Below are positions 20,613 through 33,653 of a stretch of 64,000 bases of DNA, piece after piece. Source of the DNA: Verticillium longisporum (lineage: Eukaryota; Ascomycota; Sordariomycetes; Glomerellales; Plectosphaerellaceae). Numbering within the stretch: the first letter of the stretch is position 1; each line of letters begins with the position of its first letter. The stretch covers positions 1,426,001-1,490,000 of the forward strand of contig JAETXT010000009.1 in assembly GCA_019188255.1 (NCBI GenBank). The letters run 5' to 3'. A program made the position numbers and the translations under genes. The notes below the pieces were generated by a model. That model was not told the origin of the DNA, searched no databases, and saw only the letters and a program-made list of their open reading frames with translations.

Positions 20613-23600
20613 ATGGAACACGGCAAGGTCGAAGACTTGCTGGAGCACTGGTACAAGAAATTTCAGAAGATACCAGAGGAAGCGCACCTTCTCTGCCCCA
20701 AAGTCGACGACGACGATGAGGAGGACTACGATGCCCCGCCGCCAGCGACACGCTTTCCGCAGACGACAAGAAGAAAAGGATACAAGATGGGCAGGACAGG
20801 ATTGAAATCGTTTATTGGACAAGCCTACTGATGGCATACGGCAAGGACAAGGCTGGCGTATGGCTGTCCGACTGGACAGATCGTATGGCGACCTACATGC
20901 ACACGTGCGACAAGTGCGTGCTGAATTGGCACATGAACCGCAAGAAGTTCATTCGTAAATACGCTGTGTGAGTCTTCCAACGTTGCTGTCCTTCGCTGTG
21001 CTCTCCTTCTCTACCCACCCGACTTCTTTAGCTGACTGACTTGCACGCAGTGAATGGGACGACAGCCTTGCTCAGCAAGTCGAGGACTGTTTGCACAGAT
21101 ATGATTTCGATCGACTCAACAGGGGCATTGGCTGGGCTGTCGAGATAATTGACACGGTCGAGACCACGGAAGGGCGCGCCTTCCAAAAGAGCGACCTCAA
21201 GGACCAGGTCGGTCTGCTGCTGCTCACCATCTACGAGACGCTCTGTTGCATGGCCTACCTTAGTGATCCGGCCCGACGCGCGTCTTTCCAGAAGGTCTTT
21301 GAGCGGCTTCAGCCTAAGAAGCCCCTCAAGATGGGCGAGAATGTTGTGCTCCCTGCCATGACGTGGTTCCTCTTCGACAAGGAGCCGACGCGCCATCGGT
21401 TCGCTGTCAGCTCTTGGGAGCGATTGCAGCCACTATCCCTGACCCAAGATAAATTCGACTGGGCAGTCCATGATCATATCATACCTGTGCTTGATGCGGC
21501 AGCCACGTGGGACATCAGCATGAAGGAGTCTCTCCCAGAAATCCAGCGGTTCTGGGAAGGCATGAACTACATCCTGAAGACGCTCGATGGAGAACTGATG
21601 CTCCGTGGCATTCGTAGCCTTGATCCAGCCCCCGGGTGGTCGAGTTGCTCTTCAACCACATCCACTGTAACTCGGAGGCAATCCTGCTCTTCACTCTCCA
21701 GGCCATGTCGACCATTATCAAGACGGCCCCTCAGCTCATCCGCGACACCATCAACGATGCACGACCCATCGTTGTCGTTGAGCAAATTTTCAGAACACCT
21801 TTGATCAGGACTCTCCTTGCACAGTCGGTGGCGTATACCATCCACTCCGGGGACGGCACGTCAAATCAAGCAGGCGATAGGATTGAGTGTGCTGCCATAT
21901 CTTGGATCGATGTCTGGATTCGCTCGCTCAAGATCAGCGAGATGAGTGACGGTTGCGAACAGCTGCTTCGGCTCCTTTTTAGACGCGAGCTTCAGAATGA
22001 CACTCTTGGCGACCAGGGCAAGGCAGCCTGTATTCGTGCTGGGCTGGATGCTCTTGCGCATGTTTTGCAGTCGTTCGTGAACCCGTCGGTCAACCTTATC
22101 AATGGGTCAATGTCACTCTACGTGAACGCGACCCTCAACGTCACCTTGTCCTACAAGGACCTTATCAATGACGCTCTCAACAGAAAAAGCCAGGCTTTCG
22201 ACACTCTGGGCGTACACAAGGCAGCCATGAGCGTTGTCAAGGCAGCGCTGACACTGGACGCCAAGGCTACAGCTGCCGAGCACCAAGAACTGCGCCGCGA
22301 AGAGCAAGATTTCATCAATGCCGATAAACCTGAAGAAGTTCGCCCGGCCAATCTGCAGATGACCGTCTCTCGTCATTCTCCTGCCTTATGGGAAGCCTTC
22401 ATGGACAGTCTCAGGAGTAACAACCTGCCACTTGCGCAAAACATGCTCCTGGCAATGGGTCCACTTATTAGCCTAAATAAATTCTAGCCAAAGAGGAAGA
22501 TACCCAACTCTATCGACAAGTTCAGGGTTCTGCTCGGCGATGCAACCATCAAGACGGCTGATGTTTGAGGCAGGATCATGCTGAGATAATGTGACTATAG
22601 CAAGGAAGACCTCGCGCTCCTCCTCTACAAGGCACAGACGATCCGACCCGTCCTTGCTCTGAACCTCCATGGCGAGGATGAGCTTCGAGACTCGAGCAAA
22701 GAGCTGGTGAAGACCATAACGGGAGTATTTTCGCACTCGGATGCCTTGCTCGAGCTTCTACACCAGCGCCTTGAGGTCACATTGGCATCCCTCAACTACG
22801 GTCTTTTGCAAATCCACGAGTCAAAGGTACTGACCTGGGGCCCTGCCGTACCCATCATCACGACAAGCCGTAACGTGCTCAACGCTTTGTGTGATCCGAC
22901 CTCCGGTATTCTTCGATCCCGTGTGCTAGAGCTGGGCGAAGAAGTTGCACTTTCGACGTGGTGGTCGGCTCAGTGGAAGTATCTCGAAAAGGCGTTCGAC
23001 ACGACAGCGCATTGGTCCCACTTTGTCGAGGTGGACAAGATCAAAGACTTTTGCCGCAACAGCATCGAGCACGCCGACGACCTGATGGCGCAGTGCGGTC
23101 TGATCGCCTCAGCCCTCCAGCAAAAGGAGCAAAGAAACCAACAGGCAGCTACGCTATCTGGCAACACTCCGTCAGGCATGCATAGGCTGCTGAAAGAACC
23201 GACGGAAAGACTGACGCCTATCGTCAACATGGTTCGCCTTCGCGACCCCACCCTGGTAGCCACGACTGTGCAGGTTGTCGTCAGGCTGCTTGTCAGACTG
23301 CGGGAGAATGACCACGAGATTCCACAGAGCGCGAGGGATTTCATTCACAATGTTTGCACTAAAGGACCCGATGGCCGATACATTACCCCTTCGAACGCAA
23401 CAAGCCAGCAAAGGGCCGAGCTCCTCAAGGCTCTGGGGGAAGAAGAAGAAGAAGACGACGTCGAGGTCATTTCTATACAGCCAGCTTCTGCTGCCACCAA
23501 GAAGAAGCAGACGTCGCTGGATGCATGGTCAAAGTCTGGATCTTCTGGTTCAAGCTCTGCGGTTCCCAGGTCCAGGTCCAACAAGGATGACGTCCTCTCA

Positions 23601-26600
23601 CTTAGCAGCTCTGTCGACAAGAACCGCTCCCTACTAGACAAGATTTCTGCCCGACAATCGGGTATGGCCAAGACCAAACCTCTGCCCCTCAAGGCCAAAA
23701 TCGATCCCAGCTCAACCAAAGCTCTCATTGAATCCCGAAAAGCCGCCAAGGCCGACAAGGCAAAGAGAGATGCCGAAGCCATCGCCAAGGCCCAAGCTTT
23801 GCGAGGACCTGAAATTAAGGGTCTGTCTGGTGTTGTTGGCAAGGATCACGCGCCATCAAAGAACGAGATCATGGTGGACAGTGATGACGATGAGTCTTCC
23901 GATGACTCTGAGGACGAGGGCGTCAAGGGTCTCATCAACAAGGGCCTGCTTGGCCAGGAAGCCAAAGGCGGAGCGACACGGCGTCAAGAGCAGATCTTGC
24001 TGGAAAAGACCCGAGGGCCTGTCAAGAAACAGCGCATTGTTCGCTCGGCCAAGGATATGCGTGCGCGTTTGATTCCTCCCATGGACCAGCTTCACCAGGC
24101 CATTCTCGAGTGGGATATCTTCTTCGAGGGTAACGACCCTCCGACGCTGGAGAAATGCGCTCGGGCTGCCGATACATACCCACATCCTGAGGCTTACAAG
24201 CAGACCTTTTGGAAGTTGCTGGTGTCCGAGGCTTGGCGCTCTTTCGTTACGTCCAAGGATGAGGCAACATCAAAACCGTTTGGCATCAAGATTGCCTCAC
24301 GCATGAGCATCGACAGGTTTCTCGAAGTCACCGCAAGCATGCCAAAGCTCGAGAACAAGGAACGCGGCTTGTCCGAGGGCGATATCATCTTGCTCTCCCA
24401 ATCATCCAACCCGCTCAGCGACCCCAATGAACCGCATGCTCTAGCACGCATCTGGAAGACTGCTTACAAAAAGGATATGCTCGAGGTCACGTACCGCCTG
24501 AACATGCGGAACAACCCGCTGCAGAGCAACCTCCACATCAGCGCTGAGCTCTATGCTGCCAAGATCACGAACATGACCACGATCGAGCGCGAGTATGCCG
24601 CTCTAGAGAGCTTGAAGTACTATGACCTGATGGACGAGGTCCTCAAGGCCGAGCCGTCGCCGGTCTTGAAGTACAGCGACGAGCTCGTCAACCAGGTCTT
24701 GACAAACTACACACTCAACCCTGGGCAGGCCAAGGCCATTCTCGGAGCTCGTGACAATGACGGCTTCACGCTTATCCAAGGCCCACCTGGTACGGGCAAA
24801 ACGAAAACAATCGTAGCCATGGTGGGTGCTCTGATGACTGGCAACATTCCGCAGTCTGGCGGCGTCCGGCTCGCGACGGGCGGCGCCAACCAGGCAGCAG
24901 GCCAAAAGAAGAAGATTTTGGTGTGCGCGCCCAGTAACGCTGCTGTGGACGAACTGGTTCTGCGTCTCAAGCAGGGCATCCGGACCATGTCGGGCAATGA
25001 TCACAAGATTAACGTTTTGCGTCTGGGCCGGAGTGACGCCATCAACGCAGCTGTCAGGGACGTGACCCTGGACGAACTGGTCAAGAAGCGACTCGAGGGC
25101 GACAACACGGCAGAGAAGCTCAAGACTGCGCGCGACAAGTTGCATTCTGATGCCGCAGGCATCAGGGATAAGGTCAACGAGCTTCGACCCGCCCTCGAGG
25201 CAGCCCGAGGCACCGACCGTGAGCTCGAAATGACTCTGCAGCGGCAATTCGACAGCCTGAAGCGTGAACAGTTCCGCATCGGTACGCAGATCGATGCCGA
25301 CAAAGAAAGCGGACAGACCATCTCTCGCGAGGTGGAGATCAAGAGGAAGCAGGTACAACAGGAGATTCTCGGCTCGGCCCAGGGGCTGTGCGCCACAATG
25401 AGTGGTTCCGGCCATGCAATGTTCAAGAACCTGGGTGTGGGCTTTGCGACTGTCATCATCGATGAAGCTGCGCAGTGTGTCGAGCCCAGCGCCCCCACCC
25501 CTCACAAGTACCGTTGCACCGAGTGCATCCTGGTCGGAGATCCCAAGCTGCTCCCGCCCACAGTCTTGTCACAGTCGGCTGCCAGGTTTGGTTACGTCCA
25601 GGGTCTCTTCGTTCGCATGCCGCGCGACCACCCTGAGAACATCCCCATGCACGTTCCTCTGTACCGCATCCACCCGGTGGTCAGCCACTTCCCCAGTCAA
25701 GAATTCTACGAAGCCAAATTGGTGGACGGTCCGAACATGGCCGGTTTACGACGGCAGGCGTGGCATGCCAGCCCTCTTCTGGGCCCCTATCGCTTCTTTG
25801 ACGTTCAGGGCACGCAGGAGAGGGGCCGCAAGGGCCAGTCGCTTGTTAACCTGGCTGAGCTGAAGGTGGCCATGCAAATCTACTCGCGGTTTCGCACCGA
25901 TTTCGGTCGCGACGGCAACATTGCCGGCAAGATTGGCATCATCACACCTTATAAAGCCCAGCTATTCGAGCTGCGCAACCGATTCGCCATGGAATACGGC
26001 GATCAGATCACCAACGATATTGAGTTCAACACGACGGACGCGTTCCAGGGCCGAGAGTGCGAGATTATCATCTTCTCCTGTGTGCGAGCCAGCCCGACAG
26101 GTGGTATCGGTTTCATGAAGGACATTAGGCGTATGAACGTTGGTCTGACGCGTGCCAAGTCGTCTCTGTGGATTCTCGGAGACTCGCGCGCACTGATGCA
26201 GGGAGAGTTCTGGGCCAAGCTCATCGACAACGCAAAGCAACGCAACCTCTACACGCAGGGCGATGTGCTGTCGATGCTCCAGAAGCCCAGCCACACGTTG
26301 CGGCCGGCGCTGCCGAACGCGGAGTATCGCGAAGTGTCTTCCCGGGATGGTCCGCCACCGACGGGCCCAAGAGCCCAGACAGATCACAGTCACGGGCGAG
26401 GCGAAGCTCAGGCCTGGTCGGCGCGCCCTGATGCCCCTCCACAGATTCAGACATCGGCTCCTCCACGGCCAGGGGGCGCTCCACAGATCCAGACGTCGGC
26501 GCCCGACTCGAAGAAGCGGCCGAGAGACGGAGACGGGCCTGGCCACCCCAATGCCAAGAGGGTACGTTTACCAAAGAGACAGACGAGACGCAGCACGAGA

Positions 26601-27051
26601 GAATCTAACGACAGCATGGCAGATGGCGAGCGGCAGCAACGATCGGGCGCACCACCGGCACGGGGACGCGAGGGCGGCGCCGACGGGGCCCAAGGCGCAC
26701 AGGAACCCGCGCGGGGAGCACTGGGAAGGTCGCGAAACGAAGCCGAAGACGACGGTGGACCCATCAGCGATGGCAGCGCTGGGTCTCGTGGCTCCCGAAC
26801 GGCCTCCTGCTGTTCCGACGGCTTCGACTGGAGCGACATGTGGGCCGTCAGCGCCGACGACGGGCCTCAACCGAGTGAACCAGATCCAGCAGAGGGTGAG
26901 ACTTGATTTGCACGTGGGTTTTGTTTCACTGTTCTAACGTGTGGTGCAGGCGCAGGCACAGGGGCAGAACCCGGGACAGGGCCCGCCGCGGAAGAAGAAG
27001 CCCAAGGGCAACGGCATGTTTATTGAGAGGAAGCCGCCGAGACGAGACTAG
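20613..27051 (+). CDS. sen1: Sen1-type SF1 RNA/DNA helicase
   Basis: Exons 20613-20967, 21051-26561, 26623-26895 and 26950-27051 give roughly 2,080 aa. The N-terminal half is the helical Sen1 domain (EDLLEHWYKKFQKIPEEAH; TDRMATYMHTCDKCVLNWH). A charged linker follows, then the SF1B helicase: NPGQAKAIL, IQGPPGTGKTKT (Walker A), VIIDEAAQ (Walker B), GDPKLLPPT, LYRIHP, TTDAFQGRE and NVGLTRAKSS. The tail is disordered and ends in a basic KKKPKGNG segment. Sen1 resolves R-loops and terminates transcription. Lesions: one missing base in CCCC 20734-20737, one in CCCCCGGG 21629-21636, and an unresolved segment at 22480-22592 with stops in all frames. The invariant Gln of motif III (GDPKQLPP) and of QYRMHP are both Leu here, which is unusual. 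Intron donors at 20968, 26562 and 26896 are GTGAGT, GTACGT and GTGAGA. Confidence 0.88.
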
Positions 27052-28184
27052 GGGCGAGTGTCGTTGGGGGGGGGGTTTTACTGATTTGCGAGGTTTTCAG
27101 CATCTGCATTTGCATAGGGAACGGCGTCACGGAGGGCGGAGGGTGAGCATTTCGGACCAGGCGGCGAAAAGCTGCAGTCTATGGAGAAGAGCTGTGGCTG
27201 GCCAAGGTTGGGGTCAAGGATGTACAAGTAGATGGGTGCTGTCTGAGGCAGCATAGGGAAGAGGCAAGGATGTGACGAGGGCCGCAAAAGGCCGGCATCG
27301 AAGCCCGAGAGATTAACTTGTAAACATGGGCGCAGTGAGCCAGGGCATGGGGCCATGGGACGTCGTGGAGAGGAGGGATCGTGATGTGTGATGCACATGG
27401 TGAATGGTGCCACTATGTTGTTGGGTTGTGAGTGAAGAAAGGACACCAAGGACCCCTCCCCCTCCTCTCACGCCCTGACGTAACATGGCGTGGGAGGTCT
27501 GGCAGATCAGTGGATTAAGCGATGGCCAGCGGCACAGAGCACGAGGTGTAACAAGATGGACAAACAGATGGCGCGCTAGGACCATGACATGGCGTGGCGT
27601 GGCCAAGGCGAGCGGGTTCGGGGCATCCTATGAGGTGTGCGAGAATCTTGTCGGATGCGAGAGGACGATGGCAGAGAGAAGGCTCATCCTTGGACAAGGT
27701 GGTTCAGAGGCAAGAGGGGAACAAGAAAATCGAGACTCCATTAATACGGCAACCCTCTTGAGAGGCCAGAGGGCATGAAAAGCCATGTCATTGTGTCACG
27801 GGAGGGGGCAAGCCAACAAGGAGGGGGCCCGCGTCTAGTGAATCGATGGAGGTGGTACATAGTACGCAGTCGGGACAGCCTGACTTGTGGCCGAGCTAGT
27901 CTGTCTAACCTCTGACAGACGACGTCATCAGCGGCTTCCAGCCTCGAGGAGCCGCGACAAGCCACCTGCCTCGTGTTGTCACCTCGGCGCTGCTGCCAGC
28001 GGCCCTTGTGCCATGTGCCTCCTGAGCCGTAGGTACTTAAAACGCGTCACTGTCCTGCCTTTTGGATTCCCTCTCAGAAGAGCATCCAGTTCAACCCCAC
28101 CAAGTTACCATTCACACACGCACCAAGCACCTCACGCGCAGCACCCAACACAAACACACCCGTCAATACCGACATACCGACAAA
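27052..28184. other. Intergenic, no gene seen
   Basis: Open frames on both strands here are short and compositionally random. The last 150 bp before 28185 is a C/A-rich leader typical of highly expressed fungal genes. Confidence 0.45.
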
Positions 28185-28476
28185 ATGGAGAAGATCAAGA
28201 ACATCATCAACAACACCAGCAAGGACGTGAGTGGCCCTTTCCCCTCCCCTTGAACCCCTACAATACAGCCTGGCCGCTGACCCGCACAAACAGGAGCAGG
28301 AGAAGCAGTTCAGCACGCAGCCCATCGACGACAAGAAGGACGGCGCCAGCAGCTTCGACCCCAAGACGGCAGCCCACCAGGCGGCGCCCGGCCCCGCGGT
28401 GCCCAAGGACTTTAGCGCCCAGGAGGAGGGCACCAAGGAGGAGCGCCGCGCCAAGGCTGCCGAGCTCAACAAGTGA
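28185..28476 (+). CDS. Small hydrophilic protein of unknown function, 74 aa
   Basis: Exons 28185-28226 and 28294-28476 (donor GTGAGT, acceptor ACAG, phase 0) encode MEKIKNIINNTSKD followed by a highly charged Gln/Lys/Glu/Ala-rich segment ending in AAELNK. It has no signal peptide, membrane segment or cysteine. The A/C-rich leader, strong GC-ending codon use and a clean intron support a real and probably well expressed gene. I do not recognise a named family; the composition resembles small stress- or conidiation-related hydrophilic proteins, but that is only analogy. Confidence 0.7.
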
Positions 28477-29927
28477 TGCCGTCCTCGGACTCGTTTTAGG
28501 GAGGCTGGAGGTGTTGCATGAGGGGGTTCTTTGTAATGACTGTATGATATGGGCTTCTCGCGGCAGGCAGGATAGGATATAGGCGTATAATCACGTTTAC
28601 GATGATGAGTGAGGACTTGTACTGACTGTGTTGCGTGCCTGGTAGAGGACCCCGCCTCTCCGTTGGTGGTCCATACCTAGAGGTACCTTACCTGCAGGTA
28701 CCCCCTGGTGGATGCGAAGACGAAGTAGAGCCTGGATGCACGATGACGAATCCGAGTCTCAAGGTGCCCAAGGTACCTACGACGCAGGCAGCAGGCAACA
28801 GGCAGCAAGCAGCAGTGGAGAGCGTGCTTCGGACAGGAATAGGAGACGGACTAATTAGACAGCGGCTCCGTTTTCTAGAAGGGTGGCTGACGGTCCATGT
28901 CCGCTGCGGAATGTGGCTAGAATGAACCCACCGACAATTACCTATCTGCGCCCTGCACTTGCGCTGGACGTGCCCAAGAAACTGGGGGCAGGGGGCCTGG
29001 CAGCTCGGTCTCAGTAGCAGACAGCCAAGGCACGCATTCCACTACCTACTGCCTAGGTAGGTACCTAGGTAGAACCCTGTCCTTCCATCTCCTTCGCCAT
29101 CATTCGGGGTTCCGACCCAGCCGCGCGCGAGACGCCGTTCTGATTATCATTCGGGCAACCTCATCTCACTTGCCTGCGTTGGCCATTGTCTACTCGCATC
29201 GACAACGCACAAAAGAATATTCAGAAGCGAAAAGAGTCAACGAAACGAAACCCTCCGAGCGCTGCAACCCCCCTCTCCAACGGATTGTCCAACGGACAAC
29301 GGCCGTCTCGGGAACCCGGCTGCGACAAAGGCCAGAGGTACCGCCAGGCGACCTCGTCTTGGCTCGTCCCTTGGCCAGCTGGTACCCGATAAGTAGACTA
29401 TTGGCAGGGCTGGGCTCAACGAATCGGCTCCGTTCGAGCACCACCACCTTCCGTTACCTTGGGTCTTGGTACCTCAGTCTCACTCACCTCAACCTCGTTG
29501 CCTCGCCTTACCTCATCCTCTCGCCCTCTCCTCCTCTGCCTTCCATTTGCTACCTCTTCAGCACCCAGCCCCCAACACCATATCGCAGGTAGGGCACCTT
29601 GGACCAAGGAAACCGGAGGCACTGCACTGCAGCCGCGTGTGAGGAGAAGCAAGCAGCCGCCACCCACCACCGAAAATCACCAACACACGCAAGCGCCGTC
29701 CCACTGCGTCGTCGCTCCTCTCTTGCGTACGTACGACGCAAACCGCACACGACCACCACCCTCGCCCACAAAACTTCCCATGACGACAACCTTGGCCGTC
29801 GTCCACCCCCTCTGAGCGGTCCGCCATCAAAGCCAACCCAATCTCGTCCACGCCCCCTCGAATCGCTGCGGTCGATCCCTCGAATCGCTGCGATCGAGTT
29901 ACGCCTTATCGGACCAACCCACCCAAC
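28477..29927. other. Intergenic with AGGTACCT/CCTAGGTA tracts
   Basis: This 1.45-kb region has no convincing gene. It contains palindrome-like tracts built of AGGTACC and CCTAGGTA near 28677-28705 and 29048-29075. The final 600 bp is C-rich with many CCACC and CCTC runs and probably forms the promoter and leader of the WASP gene. Confidence 0.5.
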
Positions 29928-32072
29928 ATGCCGTCCATCCTCAACGACGACGACAAGGACACGGTCAAACGCCATGTCCCCAAGCAGACCAACAAGATCC
30001 AGGCCGTCGCCGTCGCCCGCCTCTACGTCGCCTACCCCGACAGGACGAGATGGAACAACACAGGCCTCCAGGGTGCCATTGTGCTGTCCAATGACCTCGT
30101 CGGCAACACGTACTGGCTGAAGCTGGTCGATGTCTCTGTGAGTGAAGCTCTCCCAAGTTGAGATGCGCCCGCTGACCATGTTCCTTCTTTTTCGCTTCCA
30201 GCCTGCCAGCCGCGGTGTCATTTGGGACCAGGAGATCTTCGACACCTGGATCTACAACCAGGACCGAACCTACTTTCACACCTTTGAAACCGAAGACTGT
30301 CTCGCTGGCCTCTCCTTTGTCGACGAGAAGGAGGCCAAACAGTTCAAGAAGAAGATGGACGACAGGGAAAAGAATGCCAGCAGGGCCACCCGCTCCACCC
30401 CCTTCGGTGGTTCCGCCCAGCAGAGCTCCCATCGCCACGGCATCCTGGGCCTCTTCGGCAGCCACCGACACGCTGCCGCCCCGACACCCCCCGAGTCGCC
30501 TCGCAACCACCTGCCGCCGCCCACGCCCCTCGCACCGTCACATTCCAGCCTTCCCTCGCTCGGACATGCCAATGGCCAGAGGTCCTCCGAATTCGCCATT
30601 CTCGAGGCCTTTGACCCACATTGGCGGGAGAACTACGGCCAGGAGCTGAGCAACAATGGGCTGGCGGACGACTTTATCAAGGAGAATCAGGAATTCATCG
30701 TCGACTTTCTCAAGGACGCGCAGCAGAAGAACGAGGAACCCCCGCAGCCAACACACCGCGCCGCACCGCCTGCTCCTCCCCCCGCGCCTACCTCTGCGCA
30801 CGCGCCGCCGCCGCCGCCACCACCACCACCTGCCGTCAATGGCAACGATGCCCGCGGCAACAGGGTACCGCCTCCCCCTCCACCACCTCCGCCTGGAGGC
30901 CACGGTGATGCCTCCGACTCGCCTTCGAACTCGAGGCGAGGCGCGCCGCCTGCGCCGCCGCCCTCACGCCGCCCCGTCAGCCACGAGCCGGCTGTGCCTG
31001 AGAAGGAGCCCACGCCGCCCCCCAGCGAGCCTCCGCGACCTCGATTTGCCGTCCCACCGCCCCTGGCCGATGCCGGCAAGCTCGCCCACGTTCCACCTCC
31101 ACGGGGCGCGGCGCCGGCAGCCCACACGCCGAACCCCGGACCTCCGCCGCCTCCTCGCCCTCCCAAGACGCCCATCCACGAGGAGGAAAGGCCCGCAAAT
31201 CACCGGTTTGGCGTGCCTCCCGCATTCACCGGTGCCAGGAACCCCGTGCCGCCTCCCCCTAGTCGCAACACGGGACCTCCTCCTGCGCCGCCCAGCCGGG
31301 GACCGGTTCCTCCAGCGCCACCCCCAAGAGCACCTGCGCCGTCCATGCCCGGGCCGCCCCCGCCTTTGCCCCCGAAAGGTGCTGGCCCGCCACCCCCGCT
31401 ACCACCTTCGACAACGCGGCCGGTGCCCCCTCCTCCTGGCGCCAACGGCATTCCCGCGCCTCCTCCTCTGCCGCCGAGCGGCGCACCTGCCCCTCCTCCT
31501 CTGCCGCCGAGCGGCGCACCTGCCCCTCCTCCTCTACCATCAGGCGGCGCACCTCCCCCTCCTCCCCCGCCGCCTCCACCACCAGGAGGCCCAGGCGGTC
31601 CTCCTCCCCGCCACCACCTCCCCCGCCCGGCGGGCTCGGCGGTCCGCCACCGCCTCCGCCAATGCCGAACCGCGATTCGGGTTACGCATCGGGCGTGCCG
31701 CCCGCCGCCGTGCCAAGCGCCGACCCCAGCCGATCGGCCATGTTGGACGGCATTCATAAAGCCGGCGGCATCGGCGCGCTCAAGAAGGTCGACAGGTCGC
31801 AGATTCGCGACCGAAGTTCAGCTCAGGTCGGCGGCAGCGGCGGTGGCGATACGGGACCCCACGGCAGCGGTCTCCCGCCGGCCGGCGCTTCAAGCGGAGG
31901 CGGTGGAGGCGGAATGGCTGACGCGCTGGCCGCGGCGTTGCAAAAGAGGAAGGAGAAGGTCAGCAGGAGTGGTAAGTCGATCCCCTGTCTTGTGCTGCCT
32001 GTGCTGTGACGTGGAGCATGGAGACTGACGAAATGTGCAGATGACGAGCGTAGCGACAACGATGACTGGTAA
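29928..32072 (+). CDS. las17: Las17/WASP actin-nucleation promoting factor
   Basis: Exons 29928-30137, 30202-31971 and 32041-32072 encode about 671 aa. Residues 1-120 form a WH1 domain (IQAVAVARLYVAYPD; SRGVIWDQEIFDTWIYNQ; FFHTFETEDC-like core) that binds verprolin. A very long proline-rich region follows with many PPPPPP runs for SH3 and profilin binding. A WH2 actin-binding motif (RSAMLDGIHKAGGIGALKKV) and a short acidic C-terminus ending in DNDDW complete the VCA module that activates Arp2/3 at endocytic patches. There is no CRIB domain, as in fungal Las17. The frame slips in the CCCC run at 31606-31609 inside the poly-proline tract; one extra C restores it. The last exon is only 32 nt, with donor GTAAGT at 31972. 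Confidence 0.9.
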
Positions 32073-32885
32073 AGAGCCGCCAGGGTCTTGCCGACTCTGG
32101 TTGTGTAGATGGAGATGGAAGTATTGAGCCCGTGTAGCCAAGATGAACGGCTCCGTGAGCTTGCGAGAGAGGGAGACGGGGCTCATGATGGAGGAGGTGT
32201 TCGAACATGGAGACGAATGCACGCCATGGAAACTCGGTCCTTCAACGCTCCGTCTGTCAACACAGGCAACCGAGTTGGCGGAGCGCAGGGTGGCAAACAG
32301 TCACAGTCGTACAGAACGAGAATACGATTTGGCGTGAGACGGCCTCCGAGGCGCAATAAAAATGAAGATTGTTCATCTCCGGTCTTACTGGCCAGTGACA
32401 TTGGCTTATTGTGGTGTTGCCCGTTTCAAGATTTACGGTAGCTCACTGGCTGCGCTTCCGTACGACAAGACACAGGGAAAGGACAACGGGCTACGAGCGA
32501 GCATGCATCATGCAAAGCAGAAGTAGAAGTGTTCTATCGTTATTTTGTTTGAAAAGAAGATATCCCCCGACGGGCCGTGACGTCCCTCCCACCACGACCT
32601 GTCCCGTTCATACGCCTCCGCGCCTCTACTGTCGCGTGATCTGACGGAAACGGAGGGGGGTAGGGGGGTATTTCCCGACCCGCACCATCGCCGCCCGATT
32701 GGAGAGAGAAGACAGTAATCCTACCGCCGGTCACCCCACGACGGGGGACGACCAGCGGAGGGGCGCGTCGGCCAACCTCGACAGCCGGCTTCAGGCGAGG
32801 CTCAAGAGCCTCGAGAATGATGACGAGTACATCATGCGATCAAGAAGAGGAAAAATAACAAAAAAAGAGACAGGGTTGCTTTCTT
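32073..32885. other. Convergent 3' region, no gene seen
   Basis: This lies between the stops of las17 (plus) and the eIF1A gene (minus). It should contain both 3' UTRs. No gene or long repeat is evident. Confidence 0.5.
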
Positions 32886-33653
32886 TTAAATGTCATCAAT
32901 GGCAATGTCCTTCTTGCCCTTGTTGCCGTCCTCGGTATCGTCCGAGTCGTCGTCCGAGTCGTCGCGGTCGTCATCAAACTCAAAGTTGCAGTCGTCGTTG
33001 CCCTCGGCGCCGTACGTGTCCGTCTCGTTGATCTTGGCCGACTCGGGCAGCTCGCCGTAGGCCTTGAGGGAGCGGGCCTCGTCGGCGGTGTACTTGAGGA
33101 TGACGTCGCCCTTGTCGTCCTGGTACTCGCGCAGCGAGAGCAGGATGATGTCGCCCTGGTTGATCCAGACCTTCTTGCGGAGCTTGCCGCGGATGTTGCC
33201 GAGGCGCTTGGTGCCGTCGAAGCAGAGGGCCTCGAGGCGGCCGTTGCCGAGCATCTTGACGACCTGGGCGTACTCTGTCGTGGCGGAGGGTCAGCCTTGT
33301 GCGCGAAGGGGGGTTCCCTTTCTGGGTCTCGAGGAAGAGGAAGCACACGACGTACCCTGACCGTCCTCCTTGAAGGTGAGTTCACGCTTCTCGTGGTCGG
33401 ACTCGTTCTTTCCACGTCTGCGGTTCTTGCCGCCCTGTTTTCGGTCGTCTTGTCAGCCACGGCTCGTCGTCGTCATCTTGTGTGGCCCGGGAGTCGGGCG
33501 CGGATGAGGCACATGGAGGGGGCGGGGCAAATGTCGCGGACCCCGCGCTTAGGGAGGGAGCACGGCGGCGAAACCGCGCGGCGCGAAGACGTCTCGGTGG
33601 CATCGGACAGAAAAAGCAGGCGAACAACGTACCTTTCCCTTGTTCTTAGGCAT
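32886..33653 (-). CDS. tif11: Translation initiation factor eIF1A
   Basis: Reading on the minus strand, exons are 33653-33633, 33434-33356 and 33274-32886, giving 162 aa. The start MPKNKGK lies in a 21-nt first exon; both donors are GTACGT. The N-terminus is basic ([12 protein letters not shown]), followed by the OB fold with [37 protein letters not shown] and [19 protein letters not shown], and an acidic Asp/Glu-rich tail ending in DIAIDDI. eIF1A binds the A site of the 40S subunit and, with eIF1, promotes scanning and start-codon selection. All conserved segments are present and no frame break occurs. The tiny first exon and two introns are typical for this gene in filamentous ascomycetes. 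Confidence 0.95.

Noticed and set aside
30656..31759. 367-aa plus-strand Arg/Pro-rich frame and Gly-rich minus frames
   Set aside because: They are shadows of the WASP poly-proline region in other frames.
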